A DNA stretch of 27,458 nucleotides from Euryarchaeota archaeon UBA53. Its GTDB lineage: Archaea; Thermoplasmatota; Poseidoniia; Poseidoniales; Poseidoniaceae. The notes under the pieces are model-generated. The model searched no databases. It saw only the letters and a list, made by a program, of their open reading frames with translations, and was not told where the DNA came from. Made by a program: the position numbers and the translations under genes. Where the stretch lies: positions 1-27,458 of the forward strand of contig DAZU01000108.1 of assembly GCA_002507425.1 (NCBI GenBank), given 5' to 3'. Below, piece after piece: positions 1-7,900 of the stretch (position 1 is the stretch's first letter; every line of letters begins with the position of its first letter).

Positions 1-452
1 ACCGGTCTTTCCCAGCCCTTATTCCAAGAACAATTAAAATTCAAGAAAAGGCTACACATTGTGCAGTCACTTGGAGTTCCCTCATCACAGTTTCCTGCAG
101 TGCGAAGTTTTCGCGCCTGCTGCACCCCGTAGGGTCCGGATTCGTGTCTCAGAATCCGTCTCCGGGCTATTGCTCCCACAACCCGTACGCGTCGATGGCT
201 AGGAGGTCCATTACACCCCCTACGACCTGATACGCCGCAGACCCATCCTACACCGCCTGAGCTTTCAACCACTCACCGTTCCAGGCGTAGTGGTCTATGG
301 GGTATTATTCTCAGTTTCCCAAGATTATCCCCCAGTGTAGGGCAGGTTATCCACGTGTTACTGAGCAGTATGCAAAGAATCTAATTTCTTTCTACTCGCA
401 TGGCTTAATCGAACTCCAATAGCGGTCGCCTCTGGCAGGATCAACCAGATTT
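1..452 (-). rRNA. 16S ribosomal RNA, 5' part (3' end outside window)
   Basis: Read on the minus strand, the sequence starts at about 452 with TCTGGTTGATCCTGCCAGAG, the near-universal archaeal small-subunit 5' end. It continues with AAGCCATGCGAGT, the CACGTGGATAACCTGCCCTA block, GACACGAATCCGGACCCTACGGG followed by GCAGCAGGCGCGAAAACTT, and ends at GGGCTGGGAAAGACCGGT just before the 530 loop. About 450 of roughly 1,470 nt are present, so the gene is truncated by the window edge. It lies downstream of secY on the same strand. Whether a 23S gene follows cannot be seen. The exact mature 5' end is uncertain by a few bases. Confidence 0.97.
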
Positions 453-860
453 CTTGATGCTAGATACGCATCTCTCTTGTCTAGATCCTTTGGCTACTTG
501 TCGCTAATGTTAATTTTTGCTGACCTAAATATGAATTGACAGGTTCACGTTGCACTAGAGTTTGCTCTATTCTTGCACACAAAATAAATTGTGTCGTGAA
601 CACTAATCACCTACCTGGCCTTGAGCTGACACTTTCCCTAGGGAGGGCGTGGTTTCTCAAGACCGCATTCGCTTCGGCTCACGTCAGGGTAGATGGCGGC
701 AGTCATCGTCCCGTGAGACTCAGCCGCCAACGCCGTCCCTAACGACGCAAGCATCTCGCCCAACTCCCCCCCGTATATCAAGGTGCCTGTTTGCTTGTGA
801 GTAAAAAACGCCATACTGCGCCATGATATCTACATGTTTTTCCAATTTTTAATATACTAT
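453..860 (-). promoter_or_regulatory. 16S rRNA leader and probable promoter region
   Basis: This 400-base stretch between secY and 16S has no convincing protein gene. On the minus strand an AT-rich element GTATATTAAAA (about 847-857) preceded by GAAAATA resembles an archaeal TATA box with BRE, which would place transcription start near 825 and give a leader of about 370 nt. The leader contains a GC-rich block (about 650-775), a strong hairpin at 695-728, and a small stem next to the mature 5' end (GATGC/GCATC, 456-460 and 468-472). Archaeal rRNA leaders commonly form processing stems with sequence 3' of 16S, which is outside the window. The promoter position is inferred. Confidence 0.45.
695..728 (-). 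other. GC-rich hairpin in the 16S leader
   Basis: GGCGGC at 695-700 plus AGTC at 701-704 pair with GACT at 717-720 and GCCGCC at 723-728, giving a 10-bp stem with a 2-nt bulge and a 12-nt loop. It sits in the GC-rich part of the leader, unlike the AT-rich flanks. It could be an rRNA processing or antitermination element, or part of an independent small RNA. Confidence 0.5.
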
Positions 861-895
861 TTTCACTATTTTCACAAGTAAATCATATCTAATAT

Positions 896-924
896 TTACT
901 AAAATAAATGAGATTCTTTAGTAA
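896..924 (-). terminator. possible terminator after secY
   Basis: A perfect 8-bp inverted repeat, TTACTAAA (896-903) and TTTAGTAA (917-924), begins 15 nt beyond the secY stop, in an AT-rich tract. It is the only clear inverted repeat between the superoperon and the 16S promoter. It is AT-only apart from one pair, and archaeal termination relies mainly on T-runs, so the role is uncertain. Confidence 0.35.
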
Positions 925-938
925 GCGATGCTTGTATA

Positions 939-2900
939 TCATTCTGCGCCAAAGAACTGTCTGAGCATTGGATGCATCTCCATAGCTTGTTCCTTCTGTA
1001 TTTGCTCATATGTACGCAATATGATACCTACTGCGAGCAACAGTCCTGTTCCGGTAGCATTTCCTACCGTTCCAAGCAAGTCAGCACCAGCAGCCAATAA
1101 TCCCACGAACGCTCCTGAGAAGTAAGTGACTGGAGGTATGTATCTCTCTAGAATCCTTTCTAGAACCAACGGATTCTTCCTAAATCCTGGAATCTGCATG
1201 CCTGTCCTTTCAATCTGTTTTGCGACATCCTTTGAACCCATATTTGTTGTATCAATCCAAAACTTAGCGAATACCATTGATCCAACTGTCATCAACGTGA
1301 CATAGAAGAATACGTGACCTCCTATTTGCCATAGACTGTGGCCGTAGATATCTGTATCTTGATTTAGAATAGGAATCAGCCAATCATTTACTCCATTTAC
1401 CATGGATGAATACCACGCAAATCCTCCGCTAGGAGTTGATGAACCTGGTTCATACGTTCCTATATAATCGGACATACTACCCCAGCCTTCCTTACCAAGG
1501 ATTGGTGTTTTCTGTAATGTCGGATGGTTCCAGAACAAGAGAGTGAACATGTTGATGTTAGCGAGTAGAGCCGCCATCAAAATAACTGGAATGTTAGATG
1601 CATAAACTAAGCGGATAGGATATTTTCCACGATGTCCTCTAACCTTTCCGTGGGTTAATGGCAACTCGAGTTTGCTGGATTCAGCGTAGGCTACGACCAA
1701 GAACACAACCACAGATGAGAACAATGCAGCGACCGGATTGACGTGCGTTAGTAGAATAGTTTCGAATCCATTCTGAGATATCATTTCGGCATTCGTAGCC
1801 TCCCTAAACATATAGAATATCATAGGTAAAGTCCCCGAAGGAGGATTTTGTAGACTGTAACTCATTCCCGATGTTGCAGGCAATGGTGATAGTGTCCCAA
1901 CAAATGTTGATTGTGCTACTCCAGCCGCAATGAACAGTGATATCCCAGAACCTATTCCCCATTTGCTTACAAGTTCATCTAGCAGGAAAACAAGGTAGGA
2001 GCCCGCAAATAGCTGTGCAACTATTACGAAATTCGCCCAGCCCATTCCATAATCGCTAATCAGTGCCTCAGTTGGGTCAAGGAAACCATAGGTCTGTGGT
2101 ATTGACTCAATAGGTATCATCAGCAAAACAAGAAGTTTCTGGACACCTTGATACATCGCTTTATCTTCTGAATCTTGCAGATCCAAGCGAATGATTTTCG
2201 CTCCAGCGAATAGTTGCATAATAATTGACCCTGTAACAATTGGACCAATTCCAAGGTGCATTATAGTCCCAGATGCACCGGCCATAATAGATCTAAATCC
2301 GCTGAAAAGGTCAAGTGCCTGCCCAGATAATCCCCAAAGCATTACATTGGTCATAGCAAAGTAAATTATCAAAACTAGAGTTGTTGTCCATAGTTTTTCA
2401 TTAAACCTAACGTGCCTTTCCGGCTTTGTGATAGTTGGATATGTATCTACAAAGCGGTGTAGTGCATACAGTCGACTACTCTTTTCGCCACTATACATGA
2501 AGCAAGTCAAAGTTGCTGCGGCACCAAATCCAAGAAGGATGACTCCAACTAGAAGGTAACCTACTAGGTCCTGATGGCTACCGTCGTAGAATGAATTTGG
2601 CCTACAATACCATACGGCAGTAGTAAGGAAACCAAGCCAAACAAGGATTTTACCATACCTTCCAATTATTGGTACTTCTTTCAGCCCCTCTGGCAAATCT
2701 CTAACAAAACACCATATCAGGAAAGCAACATAAATTACACCGAAGGAAAATCCGAAAACGGCTCCCTCGACTGCGTTAGAGGATGCATTACCTCCCAAAC
2801 CTAAAGCCGTTTCAAAGGCTTCAGACTGCCAATAACCTAGCATACCGAAGTAGAGGAGGCCTGTAAGACCAACCGCCCATGGTATTGATTGCTTGCCCAT
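939..2900 (-). CDS. secY: SecY preprotein translocase subunit with extra N-terminal membrane domain
   Basis: SecY forms the protein-conducting channel in the cytoplasmic membrane. The core begins near residue 148 with the archaeal first segment (FNEKLWTTTLVLIIYF, 166-181) and includes GIGSGISLFIAAG at about 315-327, a SecY signature. At 653 aa it is much longer than usual archaeal SecY (roughly 430-500 aa). The excess is mainly an N-terminal region of about 145 aa with four predicted membrane segments (about 7-24, 44-66, 82-99, 112-135), unlike SecE or Sec61-beta. The start ATG at 2900 has AGAGGAGATT just upstream, so the extension appears genuinely translated. It is the last gene of the ribosomal superoperon, its usual archaeal position after L15. 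Confidence 0.96.
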   Translation of the reverse strand: MGKQSIPWAVGLTGLLYFGMLGYWQSEAFETALGLGGNASSNAVEGAVFGFSFGVIYVAFLIWCFVRDLPEGLKEVPIIGRYGKILVWLGFLTTAVWYCRPNSFYDGSHQDLVGYLLVGVILLGFGAAATLTCFMYSGEKSSRLYALHRFVDTYPTITKPERHVRFNEKLWTTTLVLIIYFAMTNVMLWGLSGQALDLFSGFRSIMAGASGTIMHLGIGPIVTGSIIMQLFAGAKIIRLDLQDSEDKAMYQGVQKLLVLLMIPIESIPQTYGFLDPTEALISDYGMGWANFVIVAQLFAGSYLVFLLDELVSKWGIGSGISLFIAAGVAQSTFVGTLSPLPATSGMSYSLQNPPSGTLPMIFYMFREATNAEMISQNGFETILLTHVNPVAALFSSVVVFLVVAYAESSKLELPLTHGKVRGHRGKYPIRLVYASNIPVILMAALLANINMFTLLFWNHPTLQKTPILGKEGWGSMSDYIGTYEPGSSTPSGGFAWYSSMVNGVNDWLIPILNQDTDIYGHSLWQIGGHVFFYVTLMTVGSMVFAKFWIDTTNMGSKDVAKQIERTGMQIPGFRKNPLVLERILERYIPPVTYFSGAFVGLLAAGADLLGTVGNATGTGLLLAVGIILRTYEQIQKEQAMEMHPMLRQFFGAE

Positions 2901-2973
2901 AATCTCCTCTCCATTTTGTGCGTCTATCTATTGCTCAAGAATATAACGGAATAAACCTCATGTGATGAGGTAA

Positions 2974-3384
2974 TCACTCCCACTCCTCATCTTCATCGTC
3001 ACCCTCTATTGAGCCGCCAGCAGCCGAGATTTTTTCTGCCGCTCTCGCTGACCACTCTTCGACAGTCACGGTAAGTGCTGTGCTGATTCTACCAGATCCC
3101 AGTAATTTATCAATTCCCATTTCGGTTAGGTTGACCGAATCATTACCATCAGCCATCCCCTCTAAGTCACTAACATTACAAGTTACGTATACTGTCCTAA
3201 GACCTGGGTTTCGGTTGAAACCGTGCATACCCCAGTGATCAGGCATATATTTGATACGAGTCATTACACGGTGTTTGTTCATTCCAGCCCGACCTCGGCC
3301 TCCTCTCTTGCCTGCGCCTCGACCTGCTTTGTGACCTCTTCCATGTGTGCGACAACGTCCTCGATGTTTGTTTGCTTTACTCAT
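2974..3384 (-). CDS. rpl15: 50S ribosomal protein L15 (uL15)
   Basis: Large-subunit protein L15, 136 aa. The N-terminus MSKANKHRGRCRTHGRG and the following glycine/arginine-rich stretch (GKRGGRGRAGMNKHR) are the classic L15 tail that threads into 23S rRNA, followed by HWGMHGFNR. The C-terminus is strongly acidic (GDDEDEEWE). I place the start at ATG 3384 because GAGGTGAT lies at about 3389-3396. An upstream in-frame start at 3393 would lie inside that ribosome binding site. The gene follows L30 and precedes secY. Confidence 0.95.
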   Translation of the reverse strand: MSKANKHRGRCRTHGRGHKAGRGAGKRGGRGRAGMNKHRVMTRIKYMPDHWGMHGFNRNPGLRTVYVTCNVSDLEGMADGNDSVNLTEMGIDKLLGSGRISTALTVTVEEWSARAAEKISAAGGSIEGDDEDEEWE

Positions 3385-3394
3385 TAAAATCACC

Positions 3395-3865
3395 TCAAAT
3401 CATTCTTTCGACCAATGCGGTAATGTCATCACCGCGAGATCCTAGAGCGCCACCTACGACGTAAGTTCGCTTTAGTCCACCCCAACCTTTTGGTCCACGT
3501 GGAGGATGTAATCTGAATACTCGCTTCATATTTGGCATATCTTTTACCGTGGCATCTCCGGAAACAATTGCAGCTGCAAAATCCTTTATTGAGGAATATT
3601 CAGTGTGTTCCTTAACATCTGAATCGGTGATTGGTTTATCTCCGACTAATCTGCCTCTTTCAGAAATCATCCTTTCGACAAGCCCCGCATCAGCGTTACC
3701 CCAAGTGATGTAATCTTTCGCTTTTTGAAGCATTCCTTTGTATTGTGGGTTTTCAGGTATTATCACTGCATGATTTACCTTAGTTAGGTTCAGCATGCCC
3801 ATAGTTTCTCTAATAGAGCGTTCAACTTTCACGTTAGAGCGCGCTCTTACAACAATCCAAGTCAT
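3395..3865 (-). CDS. rpl30: 50S ribosomal protein L30 (uL30)
   Basis: Archaeal/eukaryotic-type L30, 156 aa, longer than bacterial L30 (about 60 aa) as expected for the archaeal L7/L30 family. It opens with TWIVVRARSNVKVERSIRETM and LTKVNHAVII, the typical beta-alpha start, and contains the C-terminal archaeal block RVFRLHPPRGPKGWGGLK. The ATG overlaps the S5 stop by four bases (ATGA), which indicates translational coupling. The order S5-L30-L15-secY is standard. Confidence 0.95.
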   Translation of the reverse strand: MTWIVVRARSNVKVERSIRETMGMLNLTKVNHAVIIPENPQYKGMLQKAKDYITWGNADAGLVERMISERGRLVGDKPITDSDVKEHTEYSSIKDFAAAIVSGDATVKDMPNMKRVFRLHPPRGPKGWGGLKRTYVVGGALGSRGDDITALVERMI

Positions 3866-4629
3866 TCTAGAAGCCTCCCTCTATGAATAAACAGTTCTGT
3901 TCTCTGTGAATCGCTTACTCTGGTTCGATTAATGGCTGCTAGCGCATTGAATGTTGCAGCAGCATAGTTGATTGTTGTTCTTGTCTGTCCCTTTGTTCTG
4001 GAGAGAACGTCAGTAACTCCTGCCAATGTCAGAACTCGCTTGCCAGTTTCACCGATAACCAAGCCTTTACCAGCAGGGGCGGGCATTAGTGTTACTCGTG
4101 TTGAACCTGCTTGGCCCTTTACCTTGAAAGGAACTGAGGTCCCTGGACCAGTGCTTGATTCCCATGATCCGTTACCCCTCTGAACTTGAATTATGTTTAG
4201 TTTGGCAGCAGTCAATGCTTTCCTAATAGTTTGTGAAACTTCTTTACCTTTGGCCATAGCAAGGCCAACGTATCCATCTTTGTTTCCAACACAAGCCATT
4301 ACGTTGAATCTTACACGCCTTCCAGAGTCAGTCATTCTTTGAACCATATTCACCTTAATTACTTCATCCTCTAAATTTGGAATGAGAGCGTCAACAATTT
4401 CAACTTCTCTGATTGGGAGTCCAGAAGCAATTGCTTGTTCATAACTAACTATTCTGCCTGCCATTACTTCCCTACCAAGTCTAGTTTTTGGTGACCAAGT
4501 CCTGAGGGCCGCGATGGACTCATCAGCTGAAGTTCTTCTTCGTCTACCTCCTGATTCCTCTTTTTCTTCAGTTGGTGCAAAGGCCTGTATAAGTCCTGGT
4601 GCCATTTGAGATACATCATCTTCGCTCAT
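3862..4629 (-). CDS. rps5: 30S ribosomal protein S5 (uS5)
   Basis: Small-subunit protein S5, involved in decoding fidelity and helicase activity at the mRNA entry site. The dsRNA-binding-like half is at about residues 95-160 (RVRFNVMACVGN, GYVGLAMAKGKEV) and the C-terminal S5 fold follows (VTLMPAPAGKGLVIG, DVLSRTKGQTRTTINYAAATF). At 255 aa it is longer than a typical archaeal S5 (roughly 200-220 aa). The excess is an N-terminal low-complexity segment with EEKEESGGRRRRTS. The start ATG at 4629 lies immediately after the L18 stop. Confidence 0.95.
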   Translation of the reverse strand: MSEDDVSQMAPGLIQAFAPTEEKEESGGRRRRTSADESIAALRTWSPKTRLGREVMAGRIVSYEQAIASGLPIREVEIVDALIPNLEDEVIKVNMVQRMTDSGRRVRFNVMACVGNKDGYVGLAMAKGKEVSQTIRKALTAAKLNIIQVQRGNGSWESSTGPGTSVPFKVKGQAGSTRVTLMPAPAGKGLVIGETGKRVLTLAGVTDVLSRTKGQTRTTINYAAATFNALAAINRTRVSDSQRTELFIHRGRLLE

Positions 4630-4630
4630 T

Positions 4631-5143
4631 TTAGAAAGCCTCCTCTATTTTTGATTTCGTTGCTTCAATTGATGAAGCGTATGATTCGTTAATGTGAAGT
4701 CCGTTCAATCTTTCTTCCTCTGGGAAGACCGAATCACTGTGTGGAATATCTAATCCTGCATCTACCATTCCTTTGAGGGCTGCAAAGACACGATTTCCTT
4801 TCGAGCTTGCTGCGAGACCAATGTCTAAGACTGCCTCTCCGTGGCCGGAGGCCGTAGCAGATTTACCTAGAGCATATCCTACAAGGTATGATGCTGGCAC
4901 GTTCTTCCTAGAAAGACTCTCAGGCCATCCATACTTACTTACAAGGTCATCTCCTGTAATTGTTATTTCAACCTTGTCGCCATGTTTCTCAAAAGCTACA
5001 ACTTGGCATGTTACTCGGGTGTTTGAGATTCTTACTACTGCTCGAGGATTACCCCCTTTCAATAATTTCAATCTCCTGCGGTAGTCTGTTTCTCCAGATT
5101 TGCGTCTGCGATATTGATTACGTTGTCTCGGACCTTTAGCCAT
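4631..5143 (-). CDS. rpl18: 50S ribosomal protein L18 (uL18)
   Basis: 5S rRNA-binding protein L18 of the archaeal/L5e type, 170 aa. The N-terminus MAKGPRQRNQYRRRKSGETDYRRR and the motif NTRVTCQVVAFEKHGD match the family, as does LVGYALGKSA. I choose ATG 5143, which overlaps the L19e stop as TGATG and has GGAGGTG seven bases upstream, rather than the in-frame GTG at 5146. It sits between L19e and S5 as usual. Confidence 0.95.
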   Translation of the reverse strand: MAKGPRQRNQYRRRKSGETDYRRRLKLLKGGNPRAVVRISNTRVTCQVVAFEKHGDKVEITITGDDLVSKYGWPESLSRKNVPASYLVGYALGKSATASGHGEAVLDIGLAASSKGNRVFAALKGMVDAGLDIPHSDSVFPEEERLNGLHINESYASSIEATKSKIEEAF

Positions 5144-5601
5144 CACTCATCACCTCCGATTGAGATACCTTCTAGTCCCATCTGAGTCTTGAGGTGAGAA
5201 ATTGATCGATATGATCCACCTTTCGCTTTGAGGTAATAGTGCCGGTATTGAGAACGATTTAGGGTTCCATCCTCTCTCAAATCTTTCAATGTCCTTCTTT
5301 GAGCTCTGATAGTAGCCATCCACTGTTGTTTTCGAGGATTTCTAGCATTAGATGTTCCAGATCTTTTGCCATGTCCTTTACGACGTCCTTTCAGTTTTTG
5401 TGATTGGCGCTTTAGAGCCCTTACTCTAGAAGTACCCTGAATTGCCTTTGCCTTGATCCAACCGTTTTCGATTGCCTCGCGGATGTCTTCTTTTTGAACA
5501 GATTGTGCAACTTGGTCTAGGTATGAAGGGTTAATCCAAATTCTGTGTACCCCACATTTCAGTAATTGTGCAGCCATCTTTTTCTGATTAGTAATTTGCA
5601 T
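5143..5601 (-). CDS. rpl19e: 50S ribosomal protein L19e (eL19)
   Basis: Archaeal/eukaryotic-specific large-subunit protein L19e, 152 aa. Signature blocks are QKKMAAQLLKCGVHRIWINP at the start, the basic GRRKGHGKRSGTSNARNPRK centre, and TLKDLREDGTLNRSQYRHYY. Its presence rules out bacteria. The ATG directly follows the L32e stop (TAATG), and its own stop overlaps the L18 start, so the three genes look translationally coupled. Confidence 0.96.
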   Translation of the reverse strand: MQITNQKKMAAQLLKCGVHRIWINPSYLDQVAQSVQKEDIREAIENGWIKAKAIQGTSRVRALKRQSQKLKGRRKGHGKRSGTSNARNPRKQQWMATIRAQRRTLKDLREDGTLNRSQYRHYYLKAKGGSYRSISHLKTQMGLEGISIGGDE

Positions 5602-6254
5602 TAACGCTCCCTCCTGCGGTTCAATACTCTGATTCCTAGTTCATCTGCTCTTGAGTGGATCATCTCTCGCTTCCTGCCTCCGACGGTAGCGCCGATTCGT
5701 GCTGCCTGAGTTTCTGCATCAATAGTATCTAAATCGCCTGAGTTGTGAACCATAACTTCTCTAAAACCAGACGGATGAAGACCATGTGCAGCGTTGACTT
5801 TACCATGACCAATTCTTACTAAAGAACCTCTATACTTGTAATTGCGTCTTTGTTTGTTATCCATTCCATGAGGTTTTCTCCACCCTGATCTGGACAAACG
5901 CTTGTAGCGGAACCACTCAGTTCTTCTGAATTTGGGTGTTCCTTTCTTTTGAGCAGCCCTTAGAGCAAGTGATGCCTTCATGTCATCAGACAAGACTGGC
6001 TTTTGGCGGGCAATGTGCTCCTCTATGAGGTCTTCATCATCCCAATCGTCATCCTCGTAATCATCATCCAGTTCTTCCTCAGTTACATCTTCTTCGAATT
6101 CTTCTTCGGATACATCTTCCTCAGCTATATCCGTGTCTTCATGGGCATCGGTTAAACGTGCAATCAAATCTGCCTTTTTACCAGAGACTGGTAAACCTGC
6201 ATCCTTCAATAGTTCCTTGAGTTGTGCAACTGTCATATTCTCGTATTCGCTCAT
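5601..6254 (-). CDS. rpl32e: 50S ribosomal protein L32e (eL32) with N-terminal SAP-like domain
   Basis: L32e core occupies about residues 85-217, with KFRRTEWFRYKRLSRSGWRKP, then GMDNKQRRNYKYRGSLVRIG and GRKREMIHSRADELGIRVLN. The first 38 residues form a SAP-like helix-turn-helix (MTVAQLKELLKDAGLPVSGK, then KADLIARL), a nucleic-acid-binding module. Residues about 40-78 are an almost purely acidic linker (EEDVSEEEFEEDV, DDDYEDDDWDDED). Total 217 aa versus about 130 for a bare L32e. The SAP assignment is by motif only. Some other archaeal L32e proteins also carry N-terminal extensions, so this may be lineage-typical. Confidence 0.94.
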   Translation of the reverse strand: MSEYENMTVAQLKELLKDAGLPVSGKKADLIARLTDAHEDTDIAEEDVSEEEFEEDVTEEELDDDYEDDDWDDEDLIEEHIARQKPVLSDDMKASLALRAAQKKGTPKFRRTEWFRYKRLSRSGWRKPHGMDNKQRRNYKYRGSLVRIGHGKVNAAHGLHPSGFREVMVHNSGDLDTIDAETQAARIGATVGGRKREMIHSRADELGIRVLNRRRER

Positions 6255-6267
6255 CTATCTCCCTCCA

Positions 6268-6807
6268 TCATGCTTTATCGATTAGGTAGATTCCATCTTG
6301 GAATACTCTTCTATCTCTTTTCTTAACAGTAGTGCTACGTTCTATGTTTGCCGCTGTTTGTCCAACGGCTTCTTTGTCTATACCAGTTACTAATACTTCT
6401 GTCTTGTTCTGGACTTTTACTTCCACGCCAGACAGGATGTTAGCTTGTCTTGGAACACGCTCGCCAAAGTAATTGTTTACTACAAAGTGGTTCCCTTTCA
6501 CAGCTAGTGTCATAGGGAAGTGAGAATATAGTGCCTTCAGTGTGTATGTGAAGCCTTCTGTAACTCCTTTCACCATGTTGTTCATGTGTGCTTGCCACGT
6601 CCCGGCAAGAGCGGATTCTTTTCTTCGAGGTACATCTATCCGAACAATTATTGCCCCACCTTCCTGTAGTATTTCATGTCTAGAGCTAACGAATTCTCTA
6701 GACAGACTACCTTTTGGGCCAGTGATTGTAACAATATCTCCTTCTATAGAAGCTGTTACTTCTTCGGGGATTTCTACTACCCTTTCAATTCTGTCGATTT
6801 TTACCAT
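6268..6807 (-). CDS. rpl6: 50S ribosomal protein L6 (uL6)
   Basis: L6, 179 aa, normal length. Two repeated beta-alpha domains are visible. The first has DIVTITGPKGSLSREF near residues 25-40, and the second has YFGERVPRQANILSGVEVKVQ and VTGIDKEAVGQTAANIE. The protein supports the GTPase-associated face of the large subunit near the sarcin-ricin loop. The start ATG 6807 has GAGGTGG seven bases upstream. Confidence 0.96.
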   Translation of the reverse strand: MVKIDRIERVVEIPEEVTASIEGDIVTITGPKGSLSREFVSSRHEILQEGGAIIVRIDVPRRKESALAGTWQAHMNNMVKGVTEGFTYTLKALYSHFPMTLAVKGNHFVVNNYFGERVPRQANILSGVEVKVQNKTEVLVTGIDKEAVGQTAANIERSTTVKKRDRRVFQDGIYLIDKA

Positions 6808-6816
6808 TTTACCACC

Positions 6817-7206
6817 TCAGTACACATAAGCCAGGAGTTTTCCGCCTATCCGGTTCTCCTTTGCATCTTTGTGGTGCATTATACCACTGTTAGTTGTTAA
6901 AATCAAAAGTCCGAAGTCCTGTGCTGGAAGATAGCGTCCTTCCCATTTGTCAAACTCTTGACGGCGAACTGAGTGTCTTGGTTTAACTACACCACACTCA
7001 TTGATTGCGCCGCGTAATTGAACAACAAAATTGCCACCTCTTCCATCTTCATTTCTTTGAATCTCTCCGACGTATCCTGAGGTTTGCATTATTTCAAGGA
7101 CGGATCCAAGTAATTTGGATGCTGGTGCAAGGTCTACATTGAACTTACCAGCTTGTTCTGCATTGAATAGTTTAGCTAGGGCATCATTTAACGGGTCAAA
7201 TTGCAT
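6817..7206 (-). CDS. rps8: 30S ribosomal protein S8 (uS8)
   Basis: S8, 129 aa, a primary 16S-binding protein and, in many prokaryotes, a translational regulator of this operon. The N-terminus MQFDPLNDALAKLFNAEQAG and the C-terminus GLLILTTNSGIMHHKDAKEN, ending GGKLLAYVY, match archaeal S8. The ATG at 7206 follows GAGGTGATTATGA, so the ribosome binding site lies in the 11-nt gap behind S14. Confidence 0.96.
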   Translation of the reverse strand: MQFDPLNDALAKLFNAEQAGKFNVDLAPASKLLGSVLEIMQTSGYVGEIQRNEDGRGGNFVVQLRGAINECGVVKPRHSVRRQEFDKWEGRYLPAQDFGLLILTTNSGIMHHKDAKENRIGGKLLAYVY

Positions 7207-7217
7207 TCATAATCACC

Positions 7218-7370
7218 TCAATTCATCTTCTTAAATCCAATTTCGGGGGCTGTATCTCGGAAACATTGCCTGCATAATCGCAAGCCGTGTCTGCGTATCA
7301 ATCCTCTACGACGTCCACATCTTCGGCAACCAATTGTTCGTCCAATTCGCTCGCCATGATCTCTTGCCAT
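7218..7370 (-). CDS. rps14: 30S ribosomal protein S14, zinc-binding type (uS14)
   Basis: A 50-aa gene found by translating the gap between L5 and S8. The protein starts MARDHGERIGRTIGCRRCGR and contains two CxxC pairs (C15/C18 and C33/C36), the zinc ribbon of type Z S14, ending DTAPEIGFKKMN. The length equals that of archaeal S14. The ATG at 7370 is only two bases beyond the L5 stop. Order L5-S14-S8 is canonical. S14 helps assemble the 30S head. Confidence 0.97.
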   Translation of the reverse strand: MARDHGERIGRTIGCRRCGRRRGLIRRHGLRLCRQCFRDTAPEIGFKKMN

Positions 7371-7372
7371 AT

Positions 7373-7900
7373 TTATTCCTCCAGGATTTGGATACCATAG
7401 TTCTCAGTAAACCATGCTCTGGCATCATCAGCATTGGTTCGGTGACTCTGTGCAACTTTTGCACTGCGACGGCGACGGCGGCTCACTCTGTGGCCGGGTC
7501 TCTCAAGTACGATGTTTATGTCCATTCCAAAAATACCAATATCGGGATCGTATTTTTGATCGGGGAAATCAGTATAGTCTGGTATTCCGAAAGACAGGTT
7601 TCCAGTTCTATCAAAATTCCATGAAGGCAGGGTATTTTCCCTAACCCAAAAAGCATCGGTTAGGAATTTCTTAATTGACTCCTGGTTCCTTATTGTAGCC
7701 TTACAGCCTATTGGAAATCCAACTCTAACTTTCAGGTCACGATTCTGTTGTTTACCCAAGGTTCTAACAGGTGTTACGCCTGTTACCAATTCCAATACTT
7801 TTTCAGCATTGGAGAGGCGATCTCCGCCTTCTCCTACACCAATATTGACGACTACTTTTGTGATTTGAGGAATACTCATTGGATTAGAAGATTTGTTCAT
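7373..7900 (-). CDS. rpl5: 50S ribosomal protein L5 (uL5)
   Basis: L5, 175 aa, binds 5S rRNA and contacts the P-site tRNA. Family motifs include PQITKVVVNIGVGEGGDRL, TGVTPVRTLGKQQNRDLKVR, FPIGCKATIR, and FGIPDYTDFPDQKYDPDIGI, with GMDINIVLERPGHRVSRRRR close to the C-terminus. The ATG at 7900 overlaps the S4e stop by four bases. No anomalies. Confidence 0.96.
   Translation of the reverse strand: MNKSSNPMSIPQITKVVVNIGVGEGGDRLSNAEKVLELVTGVTPVRTLGKQQNRDLKVRVGFPIGCKATIRNQESIKKFLTDAFWVRENTLPSWNFDRTGNLSFGIPDYTDFPDQKYDPDIGIFGMDINIVLERPGHRVSRRRRRSAKVAQSHRTNADDARAWFTENYGIQILEE

Noticed and set aside
536..742. 68-codon plus-strand open frame in the 16S leader
   Set aside because: It lies in structured leader sequence with no ribosome binding site and no recognisable protein features; best explained as chance in a GC-rich stretch.
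640..780. RNase P RNA, SRP RNA or 5S rRNA in the 16S leader
   Set aside because: The universal GAGGAAAGTCC/ACAGAAA blocks of RNase P, the GGAAGGGAGCAGC-type SRP loop and the 5S core were looked for and not found.
3385..3393. Earlier start for L15 at 3393, and similar early GTG/TTG starts for L18, S3, S4e and L22, and an early start for L24
   Set aside because: In most cases the early codon overlaps the ribosome binding site or the preceding stop region, while a well-spaced ATG follows.
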